Positions 25,128 to 33,345 of a stretch of 64,000 nucleotides of DNA are shown here, piece by piece; positions within the stretch are counted from its first letter, which is position 1; each line of letters starts with the position of its first letter. A model generated the notes under the pieces. That model did not search any database. It was not told the DNA's origin and worked only from the letters and a program-made list of their open reading frames with translations. The position numbers were made by a program, and so were the translations under genes. The stretch is from NCBI GenBank assembly GCA_965226925.1, contig CBDDEN010000009.1:1-64000 (forward strand). The letters run 5' to 3'. The DNA is from CBDDCX01 sp965226925. GTDB taxonomy: Bacteria > Gemmatimonadota > Gemmatimonadetes > Longimicrobiales > Gaopeijiaceae.

Positions 25128-26147
25128 CTAACGAGTCGCGCGCCAAACCCGATAAGGCCCCTCGTCCAGGACCACCTCGACGGTGTCGAACGCCTCCTCG
25201 AGGTGGATCCGGACCGGAAGCCGCCGTTGGGTCACCAGCAGCAGGATGCCCTTTCCGGTCAGGTGCGCCGGAGCGTCGCTCGCCAACTCCTCCAGAACCC
25301 TACCCGTCTGATCCTTCCCCTCATGGTAGGGCGGGTTACTGAGGATCAGATCGTAGCGTTCGCCGCGCAGTCCCGCGAAACCGTCCGAGAGGATCCTCCG
25401 GACTCCGGGGAGGTTGGCGGCAACCGCAGCGAGAGCGACCGTGTCGACGTCGAGGAAGTCCACCGACACCGAAGGCTCGATTGCGGAAACGCACGCACCG
25501 AGAAGCCCGGACCCGCAGGCGAAGTCGAGGACTCTCGCTCCGGCGGACAGCGGTGGAATCGTGTCCATGAGGGCCCGGGTCCCGGCGTCGACCCGGCCAT
25601 GGGCGAACACTCCCGGGTAGGAGATCCACATCTCCGGCAGGCATGCGATGTCGAGGGGCCACGTGTGCTGCCACGCCTCGAGCGCGTCCCGCGAACCGGG
25701 CCACCGCTCAGGACGCACGGCCTCGACGACCCGGCATCGGCCGCCTGAAGCGATCGTGCTCGACGAACCCGTGACCTGCCGGATCCGCGATTCCGAGGCA
25801 CCCGCGCCCTCGTCGTTCGTCCCGTACACCCAGAGGCGACCACCTGGCCGAAGCGAAGCCGCGGCCGCATGGACGGTCATCTCCAACTCGTCCTTCGCCT
25901 TGGGCAACCGGAGCGTCGCGGCCGCGAACGGTCCCGGATCGGGCCATGGGGCGGCAGGGCGGCCGCCGAGCGCGGTCCTGTGCCAGGGATGGGGTCTTCC
26001 ACCACAAGCGAGCACGGCCTCCGACACGTCGTCGCGTCCCTCCAGCATGACGAGGACATCCCCCTCCACTTCGACGCCGGAGAGCGTCTTCGCCATCAGG
26101 CGTGCGGCAGCCTCATCTCGCCAACTGGCGCCTCGCCGATGCGCCAT
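25128..26147 (-). CDS. Class I SAM-dependent methyltransferase (RsmC/RlmG-like)
   Basis: A 339-residue protein with an N-terminal degenerate methyltransferase-like half. The C-terminal half is catalytic: ARVLDFACGSGLLGACVSA (SAM motif I), VDFLDVDTVALAA (motif II) and DLILSNPPYHEGK (motif IV, NPPY). The two-domain layout and NPPY motif match 16S or 23S rRNA guanine-N2 methyltransferases. A few ring methylases share it, so the substrate is inferred only. The gene appears intact. Confidence 0.8.
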   Translation of the reverse strand: MAHRRGASWRDEAAARLMAKTLSGVEVEGDVLVMLEGRDDVSEAVLACGGRPHPWHRTALGGRPAAPWPDPGPFAAATLRLPKAKDELEMTVHAAAASLRPGGRLWVYGTNDEGAGASESRIRQVTGSSSTIASGGRCRVVEAVRPERWPGSRDALEAWQHTWPLDIACLPEMWISYPGVFAHGRVDAGTRALMDTIPPLSAGARVLDFACGSGLLGACVSAIEPSVSVDFLDVDTVALAAVAANLPGVRRILSDGFAGLRGERYDLILSNPPYHEGKDQTGRVLEELASDAPAHLTGKGILLLVTQRRLPVRIHLEEAFDTVEVVLDEGPYRVWRATR

Positions 26148-26208
26148 AGACCCTCCGACCCCTGATGTGGAAACTGTCCCGCGAGAGCGTACTCTCGTCG
26201 ATCCGCCT

Positions 26209-27468
26209 CTACTCGCCCTGAAGCATCTCCGCGAGACGCTCCAGCCCCATGCAGACCTTCGCCTCGGGCGGGCCGAAGGAGAAGCGGACCCAATGCCTGA
26301 GATCTTTGTTCACGGGCTTGACGCCACCCGAGTTTACGTCGAAGAACCGCCCGGGAACCGTGAGTACTTTCTTCTCCAGGGCCGCACGGAAGAAGTGGTC
26401 GGCATCGTTGAAGGGCTTTGGGAGACCGCCGATGTCGGCCCACACGTAGAACGTACCCGAAGGCTCGTGCTCGCACTCGATGCCCAGGGCCCGAAGCCCC
26501 TCGAGCATGAGGTCGCGCTTCTCCAGAAACACACGCCGCACGGCGTCGGTCTCCTGATCGGCCCTGGCCGACTCGAGAGCCTTGATGGCCAGACGCTGGG
26601 CCGGGAGGCTCGGTCCGCCGTCGATCGCGCTGGCCGCCCTGTCGATATTCTCGATAATGTCCGAGGGCCCCACGGCCCAGCCGACCCGCCATCCGGGATA
26701 CCGGAAGCTCTTGGTCAGACCGTCCACCAATAGGACCTGATCCCTCTCGACGTGCCGTACATACTGGGCCGCCGAGACGGGGCCATCCGCCACCTGGCCT
26801 TCCTCACCATAGATGAAGTGCGAGTAGAACTCATCGCAGATCAGGGCGCACTTCTGCGTACGAGCGGCGTTCACATAAGCCTTCAGGTCGGCGTCCCGGA
26901 CCACCTGCCCGGTCGGGTTGCACGGATTGCTGAAAAGGAAGGCCTGGAGCTTGTGCTTGGTCATCGCCTTGCCGAGGGCCGACGACGAGAGCTTGAATCC
27001 GTCGGCAGGAGCGGTGGGCACGGGTACGGGCGTCACCCGATAGCTGTGATAGTCGAGCATGTCCTCGTACGCCGTGTAGTCGGGCACCTGGTATCCCACG
27101 GGAACGGGACCGAGGGCCGCGAAGATCCGCGACAGCACGAGCCTCCCGCCCGAGGCGACTGTGACGTTCTGCTTCTTATACCTCGAGTCCGAGCCCTGGC
27201 GGTACAGTCGGTTGTAGTGGTCCGCCACGGCCACCTTGAGCTCGTCGATTCCGCCGACCGGCCCATAGGCGTGGTCGTGCGATTCGAGCGTGATCCACGA
27301 AAGGCGCTTCGGAGCTCCCTGGATGGGGCCGATCTCGGGTTGTCCTTGGCCGAGGTTGCACCAGTCCGGATGACCGTTTCTGAATCCGAGCTTCATCGCC
27401 TCGGCCACCACCCAAATGACGCCCATGTACGGGACGTCTCGAAACGTCGGCTGCCGCTTCTTGGCCAC
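26209..27468 (-). CDS. Class I/II PLP-dependent aminotransferase
   Basis: A 419-residue fold-type I aminotransferase. Signatures include YGPVGGIDELKVAVADHYNR, SNPCNPTGQVV, ALICDEFYSHFIYG and the PLP lysine in VDGLTKSFRYPGWRVGW. The C-terminus holds the substrate-carboxylate arginine region (RHWVRFSFG). The length is normal. The subgroup cannot be pinned to one amino acid; aromatic, aspartate or alanine aminotransferase are all possible. It is a single gene with no operon partner visible. Confidence 0.88.
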   Translation of the reverse strand: MAKKRQPTFRDVPYMGVIWVVAEAMKLGFRNGHPDWCNLGQGQPEIGPIQGAPKRLSWITLESHDHAYGPVGGIDELKVAVADHYNRLYRQGSDSRYKKQNVTVASGGRLVLSRIFAALGPVPVGYQVPDYTAYEDMLDYHSYRVTPVPVPTAPADGFKLSSSALGKAMTKHKLQAFLFSNPCNPTGQVVRDADLKAYVNAARTQKCALICDEFYSHFIYGEEGQVADGPVSAAQYVRHVERDQVLLVDGLTKSFRYPGWRVGWAVGPSDIIENIDRAASAIDGGPSLPAQRLAIKALESARADQETDAVRRVFLEKRDLMLEGLRALGIECEHEPSGTFYVWADIGGLPKPFNDADHFFRAALEKKVLTVPGRFFDVNSGGVKPVNKDLRHWVRFSFGPPEAKVCMGLERLAEMLQGE

Positions 27469-27503
27469 GGATCAAATCTCTTTTCGTTTGTGAGTTGACA
27501 CGG

Positions 27504-29006
27504 TCAAGGCGAATCCGCCGTCCGGACGGAGCGAAATGCGAGGGGGATCAGCGTCGAGAGGACAGACGCGAAGAAGACGAAGGCCACCGCTCCCGTCGTC
27601 GCGAACAGGACTCCCGACGAGGCCCCTAGCCACGCTGGAGGAACGTAGACCTCAGTGGGCGCGAGGCGCATGCGGGTCAGCCCCGTGACCACGCCCACCA
27701 CATGGAGCCATATCACCAGAAGGGCCACACCGACGTTCAATCCGATGACCGACCACCGCATTCGGTTGCAGTGGAGCGGGTCCGAAGCGACCTCACCCTC
27801 ACGGGCCCCCAAGTGTTCACCCACGATCCAGATCACGGCCCCCAACAGGATCATCGTATCGATTCCTATGGTCGCACCCATGGCATGCCCCGTAACCGCG
27901 TACGTGCCGTGGATGATCGCGTTGAGCGGCGGGATGGAAATGAGGACCGCGGAGCCGACGATCGCCACAGACCAGTACTTCGCTGCCGCGAAGCTGCCCC
28001 TGGTGGCGCAAAAAGGCCTGTCCTCCTTGGTGCGCACCAGCCTCAAGAGGTCCGAGACGGCGCGGACCAAGACGATCACCTCCATCATGCTCACCACGAA
28101 GGCGATCCACTTCACGAGTTCACGCTGTGGGAGGTGGTAGGTGTGGTGCGCAAAATTGGTGAAAGAGTTCAGGAGACTCACCGCGAAGAGCGCGTAGGCG
28201 GTCCGTGAGTGGCCGTACTCCGCATCCCCGGAAATACGCTCGCCTATGTAGATGACGGAGCCGTACACGAACAGGTTGAAGGCACCCACCAGCGTGCCGG
28301 TCGCCTTCCATTGGACCCTCAGGTCCTGAACCGGATCTGCCCACATCCCGGGAAGGAGGTAGGCGTGCTGCTCGAGGAACGTGTACACGAAGAACACGGT
28401 CCCGACGCCCCACATGGTGACGTAGAGTGGGCGGTTCCAGAATCCGGGTCCGACGATGCGGAAGAAGTTCCAGGCATAACAGAGCCACCCGCCCAGAATG
28501 AGGACGGAGAACGCCGGGTGAAAGCCGACGTACTCCCTGCCCGATCCCACCCCGGCCAGGAGCGTGACCAGGATTCCAACACCCGCCGCCGCCCAGCAGA
28601 GCACCTGGACCCGCAACCTCCAACGGTCGCCGGTCGTCGCAGGGCCGCCATGGTCCATGAGGTAGCGATGAACGACGGCCATGCCACCCAGGAAGATCCA
28701 CGCAGAGGCAAACGTCGTGTGAATGGGACGGAGCTGCGTCAGGTCGAGGCCGAGCGATTGAAACGTGGGCGCTAGGGACGGCACCGAATACAGCGCCCCG
28801 AGCAAGCCTCCAACCAGGGTGATGGCGATCGCGACCAGCCCCCCGCGAACGAAGGTGAGGGTGGCGAACTGCCGGACGGGATGCGCGTCGCCGAACGGGA
28901 GGATCCGCAGTTCGGTACCGAGCAAGGGCGGCTCGGCGACCGCGGGTGCACCGAGGGTGGCGGTCGCCTGTCTCACCGGAACTCCCACCACGGCACCCGT
29001 CCCCAA
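27504..29006 (-). CDS. NorB/CcoN-like heme-copper oxidase homologue with altered active-site ligands
   Basis: About 500 residues and 12 membrane helices. The low-spin heme ligand is in PIHTTFASAWIFLGG (His96), the paired His287-His288 in NFAHHTYHLP, and HGTYAVTGHAM (366-376) occupies the helix X position of NorB (HGTQLTVAHGH). Helix VI (about 232-254, KATGTLVGAFNLFVYG) has no His where cbb3 and NOR enzymes place their first CuB/FeB ligand. The last His of the helix X motif is Met376. It overlaps the cytochrome c gene by 34 bp. It could be a divergent NO reductase, an oxidase-like protein or a non-catalytic relative. Confidence 0.75.
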   Translation of the reverse strand: MGTGAVVGVPVRQATATLGAPAVAEPPLLGTELRILPFGDAHPVRQFATLTFVRGGLVAIAITLVGGLLGALYSVPSLAPTFQSLGLDLTQLRPIHTTFASAWIFLGGMAVVHRYLMDHGGPATTGDRWRLRVQVLCWAAAGVGILVTLLAGVGSGREYVGFHPAFSVLILGGWLCYAWNFFRIVGPGFWNRPLYVTMWGVGTVFFVYTFLEQHAYLLPGMWADPVQDLRVQWKATGTLVGAFNLFVYGSVIYIGERISGDAEYGHSRTAYALFAVSLLNSFTNFAHHTYHLPQRELVKWIAFVVSMMEVIVLVRAVSDLLRLVRTKEDRPFCATRGSFAAAKYWSVAIVGSAVLISIPPLNAIIHGTYAVTGHAMGATIGIDTMILLGAVIWIVGEHLGAREGEVASDPLHCNRMRWSVIGLNVGVALLVIWLHVVGVVTGLTRMRLAPTEVYVPPAWLGASSGVLFATTGAVAFVFFASVLSTLIPLAFRSVRTADSP

Positions 29007-29749
29007 TCGATGGGGCCGGCCCTCGACGACGCCACGGCCAACCCTGCCACCAACGCCTCCCTATTGTCACCCAGCCACCCGAGGAACTCCGCCACCGCCT
29101 CGCGTTCCGACGGCTCGAAGGCCGGGATCGGGGGAGGCATACCCACTTCCGGACGGCCAACGGTAAGCACACGCTCCAGTTCCTCAAAAGTCAGACGCCC
29201 CGTGACCGTGGAAAGATCAGGGGCGCCCACCGGAGAGTCGCTCAGGGGAAAGTGACAGCTGGTACAGGGCCGGGCCTCGAGGGCGGCGTATCCGGTCCTG
29301 GTAGCGGGGGAAGCCTCACGGAGAGCCTCCTCTACGACCGCATCGAAGCCGCCCCACGGACCACTTCCTTCGGGTGCAACCCCGAGTCTCAGCTGGCCCC
29401 GACCCAGGTCGGGCCGGTCCAGCGCCTCCAAATAGGCGGCCACATCCGCGATCTGCTCGCGAGTGAAGTGGAAGGCAGGCATCTGGCCGCTTCCCACCGT
29501 CAGCAGCGATCCGAGGCGCGATCCTTCCAGACGGCTGGCGGCGTTTGTGATGTCCGGGCCGAGAAAACCACCCTGCCCGTAGACCTGGTGACAGACCTGG
29601 CAGGCATTCTCGTGCCACAAAGACCGACCGCGAAGCGCGGCCTCCGTCAAGGGTTCCTGACGCCCGTCCGTGTAGACCAGAACGGTTTGGACCCCGAAGG
29701 CGGCCACCAGGCAGGCCATCGCGGCCTTCTTGGCGGAAGCCCTAACCAT
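28973..29749 (-). CDS. NorC-like diheme cytochrome c
   Basis: About 258 residues from the ATG at 29749 (the frame is open to 29800). An N-terminal membrane anchor (MACLVAAFGVQTVLVYTDG) is followed by a first heme c site in GRSLWHENACQVCHQVYGQG, continuing GFLGPDITN, a pattern like NorC. A second site is CTSCH, with GMPPPIPAF as a likely Met-containing region. It would donate electrons to the NorB/CcoN-like subunit encoded immediately downstream. Confidence 0.85.
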   Translation of the reverse strand: MVRASAKKAAMACLVAAFGVQTVLVYTDGRQEPLTEAALRGRSLWHENACQVCHQVYGQGGFLGPDITNAASRLEGSRLGSLLTVGSGQMPAFHFTREQIADVAAYLEALDRPDLGRGQLRLGVAPEGSGPWGGFDAVVEEALREASPATRTGYAALEARPCTSCHFPLSDSPVGAPDLSTVTGRLTFEELERVLTVGRPEVGMPPPIPAFEPSEREAVAEFLGWLGDNREALVAGLAVASSRAGPIDWGRVPWWEFR

Positions 29750-30062
29750 GCGCCGCCATTTTCCTCCAGATGTAGAGGGACACCGACAACGTTGTCGCAC
29801 AAGAGAGCAATTCTAAGGTGAATCCCGCTCTCACCCCAGGGCCGACCCCTGCGACCGTGATCGCGAGCCCTTGCGGCCTTCTCCAGCCCTGAACCGAGAC
29901 GGCTCGGTCCCCCCCTTGCCGCGTCGGCCGAACCCGTCCCTTCCCACCCAAGGCCGGTCTTGATAACCTGGGTCGCGGGGGCCGCTGAACGGGGCGGTCG
30001 CGCGCTCGACTTTGGCGCTCGCAATGCGACCCGCAGTGCTCCTTCAACAGGCCGCGGATGTA

Positions 30063-31882
30063 ATGGCACACGACCGCATCGCCGTCATAGACTTCGGGGG
30101 GCAGTACGCCCACCTCATCGCCACGAAGGTCCGCCGTCGGGGCGTATTGGCCGAGATTCGGCAGCCCGAAGACCCCATCGACGCCTTCCACGGTTATCGC
30201 GGGATCATCATCTCGGGCAGCCCGAGTCTGGCATCCCATGGCGAGGACTCGGACTACACCAAGGAGATCTACGACCTGGACACGCCCATCCTGGGCTTCT
30301 GTTTCGGCCACCAAGAAATAGCCAAGCACTATGGCGGGCGTGTCGTACACGGCGGACGGGAGTGGGGCCGAGCCGATCTGCATGTCGCGTCGGATCACGG
30401 CCTGTTTCGAGGACTCGACCAGGTCGATCCGGTGTGGATGAGCCACTACGACTCCGTGGTCGATGTCGGCCCGGAGTTCCGGGAGTTGGGTTACACCGTG
30501 ACGGCCGAGGGCTCGCCCGACCACCGTTTCGCCGCCATCGGATCGGACTCGCTCCGACGCTACGGATTTCAGTTTCACCCGGAGGTCGACGACACCGTCC
30601 GTGGCGACGACATGATCGCCAACTTCGTATTCGACATCTGTGGATGTAGCGCATCCTGGTCGATGGAGTCCTTCATCGAAGAGCAGAGCAATCGCGTGAG
30701 CGAGCAGGTCGGCGATCGGTCGGTCTTCCTGCTGGCATCGGGCGGCGTCGACTCCACGGTGGCCGCCGCCGTCATCGGGCGGCCCTTGGGTCCCGAGCGG
30801 CTGCACCTGCTGCATGTGGACAACGGACTCATGCGGAAGGACGAGAGCCGGCAGGTCCTGGAGCTCTTCGGGGAACTCGGACTCGACACCAACCTCCACT
30901 TCGTGGACGCGAGCGACACGTTCCTCGAGGCTCTGGCCACAGCCATCGAGCCGGAGGAGAAGCGCCGCATCATCGGAGACACCTTCATACGCGTCTTCCA
31001 AGACAAGGCACGCGAACTGGGGGTGGAGGACCATCTGCTGGGCCAGGGGACGATCTACCCGGACACCATCGAGACCGGCGCCACCAAACGATCCGACACC
31101 ATCAAGACCCATCACAATCGGGTGCCGATCATCGAGGAGATGATCGCACGGGGAACGGTAGTGGAGCCCCTCGCCGAGCTGTACAAGGTGGAGGTGCGAG
31201 AGCTCGGAGAGAGCTTGGGAATCCCGCACGAGGCCCTGTGGCGGCATCCCTTCCCGGGACCGGGCCTCGGTGTCCGGCTGCTGTGCAGTGACGGCGTCCC
31301 CGACCTCGAGGGCCTCGAGGGTGCCCACCAACGGGTGTCCGAGGCGGCGAGACGGTTCGGGCTCGAGGCGATCGTGCTCCCCATCCGTTCGGTCGGCGTG
31401 AAGGCGGATCTCAGGGCGTACGAGCATCCCGTGTTGCTGTCCGGTGATGTCTCCTGGGCCAACTTGCTGGATGCCGCCTCCACGCTCACGGTCGAGATAC
31501 CCGGGATCAACCGCTGCATCTGGAACCTCGGGCCCGAGGCCCAAGATTCGCGCGGCCCGTTGCGGCCACCGCCACACGCACCAGGCTCGACGTTCTACGG
31601 GATGCGGATCACATCGTGATGGAGGCCCTCCGTCGGCACGGCCTCTACGACGAAGTCTGGCAATGTCCGACGGTCCTCGTTCCCATCGAGGTCGGCGGGA
31701 GCGAGGGCGAGATGGTGGTCGTCAGGCCCATTCGGTCCCAGAGAGCCATGACGGCCTCTCCGGTGGAGCTGGCCGAGGAAGTACTGGATGACGTGCGCCA
31801 GCGGATCCTGGCGCTTCCCGGCGTCTCCAGCTTGGCGTTGGACATCACCTCCAAGCCACCGGGAACCATCGAGTGGGAGTAG
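30063..31882 (+). pseudogene. guaA: GMP synthase (glutamine-hydrolysing), one frameshift near the C-terminus
   Basis: The glutamine amidotransferase domain comes first (IAVIDFGGQYAHLIA, the nucleophile in LGFCFGHQEIA, the His-Glu pair in FQFHPEVDDT). The PP-loop ATP pyrophosphatase follows (LLASGGVDSTVAAAV) and then the dimerisation domain (HPFPGPGLGVRLLC). The ATG at 30063 matches the family; the frame is open to 30012. Near 31546 the frame is lost. Inserting one base links NLGPEAQD to ARPVAATATRTRLDVLRDAD and the rest runs normally to the stop at 31882 (PPGTIEWE). GuaA is normally needed for guanine nucleotide synthesis, so a sequence error is as likely as real inactivation. Confidence 0.85.
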
Positions 31883-32052
31883 GCAGGGCCCAGCCGCCGA
31901 GGCGGGTGCCGGAGCCGCCTCGACCGCCTGGCAGACGCTCCTGACGGCTTGACGCCCAGAGTGTGCAAACCCTTCTTGTGAGGCGTCAGCCTCCCCCGGG
32001 AGTTACCCCGAAGCGGGTACCCGAGTCCGCACATCTACGATCGGAAACTGAG

Positions 32053-33345
32053 ATGCGTATCATTGTCCGCACCCGGCCGGGCCCCGTCTCCTGCCTCTTC
32101 GTCCTCTGGGCAGCGGCACTTTCGGCGTCCGGCCTGAGGGCTCAGGAGACCACGCTGCTCCGACCCTCGAGCGTCTTCGACGGAGAGGCCCTTCATCCGG
32201 GTTGGGTCGTTTTGGTGCGGGGCAATCGTATCGCGGCCGCCGGGCCCCCGCCCGACGTCGACGTACCTCGCGGCACCGTCGAGATCGACCTCGCGGGAAC
32301 GACGCTTCTCCCAGGGCTCATCGAGGGACACTCACACATCCTGCTTCACCCGTATAACGAGACGGCCTGGACGGACCAAGTCCTGAACGAGTCACTCGGC
32401 CTACGCACGGCACGAGCGACCGTTCACGTAAAGAACAGCCTCATGGCCGGTGTCACCACGATGCGCGACCTGGGATCGGAGGGGGCCGGGTTCGCCGACG
32501 TGGGGATCAAGCAGGCCGTCGACCGGGGAGTGATCCCGGGGCCGCGCCTTCTCGTAGCCACCAAGGCGATCGTCGCGACCGGCAGCTACAACCCCAAGGG
32601 GGCTCCCGAACTCGACCTTCCCAAAGGGGCCGAGGAGGCGGACGGGTACGACGACCTCATACGCGTCACTCGCGACCAGATCGGCCGGGGAGCCGACCTG
32701 ATCAAGGTCTACGCCGACTACCGGTGGGGCCCGAACGGAACGACGCAGCCCGCCTTCACGCAGGAGGAACTCGAGACGATCGTGAAGGTCGCCAACACTT
32801 CGGGGCGACCCGTCGTGGCCCATGCGTCGACCCCGGAGGCCATCCGACGCGCCAGCTTGGCCGGAGTCACGACCATCGAGCATGGCAACAACGCCTCCGA
32901 CGAGACGTTCCGGCTGATGGCCGAGCACGGAGTGGCCCTCTGCCCGACCCTCGCCGCGGGCTACTCGACACGGACCTATGCGGGCTGGAGGCCGGGCCTC
33001 GACCCCGAGCCGGCGAGTATCACCGGGAAGCGCTCCAGCTTCGCCCGGGCCCTGGCCTCGGGGGTCACCATCTGCTTCGGAGGTGACATCGGTGTGTACA
33101 CGCACGGAAACAACGTGCTCGAGCTCGAGTTGATGGTCGACTACGGAATGGAGCCTCAAGCCGCCCTCGTGGCAGCCACCTCCGGCAATGCACGTATCTT
33201 CGGGGTCGCCGACCGGGTCGGGCGTATCGAAGCGGGACTCCTCGCGGACCTCGTGGCGGTCGAGGGCGATCCCACGCGGGAGATCTCGGCCCTTCGTGAC
33301 GTCCGGTTCGTCATGAAGGACGGCGTGGTGTACCGGAAGCCATGA
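32053..33345 (+). CDS. Secreted metal-dependent amidohydrolase (imidazolonepropionase/prolidase-like)
   Basis: About 430 residues from the ATG at 32053, which gives a clear signal peptide (CLFVLWAAALSASGLRAQ). The amidohydrolase barrel carries the metal-binding HSH in GLIEGHSHILLHP. Further ligands are probably in VVAHASTPEAI, TTIEHGNNASD and CFGGDIGVYTHGNN, where Asp replaces the usual end of the motif. The subgroup includes secreted Xaa-Pro dipeptidases and amidases. The stop overlaps the start of the next gene (ATGA), so the two are co-translated, suggesting that released amino acids are imported by the neighbouring transporter. Confidence 0.85.
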   Translation: MRIIVRTRPGPVSCLFVLWAAALSASGLRAQETTLLRPSSVFDGEALHPGWVVLVRGNRIAAAGPPPDVDVPRGTVEIDLAGTTLLPGLIEGHSHILLHPYNETAWTDQVLNESLGLRTARATVHVKNSLMAGVTTMRDLGSEGAGFADVGIKQAVDRGVIPGPRLLVATKAIVATGSYNPKGAPELDLPKGAEEADGYDDLIRVTRDQIGRGADLIKVYADYRWGPNGTTQPAFTQEELETIVKVANTSGRPVVAHASTPEAIRRASLAGVTTIEHGNNASDETFRLMAEHGVALCPTLAAGYSTRTYAGWRPGLDPEPASITGKRSSFARALASGVTICFGGDIGVYTHGNNVLELELMVDYGMEPQAALVAATSGNARIFGVADRVGRIEAGLLADLVAVEGDPTREISALRDVRFVMKDGVVYRKP

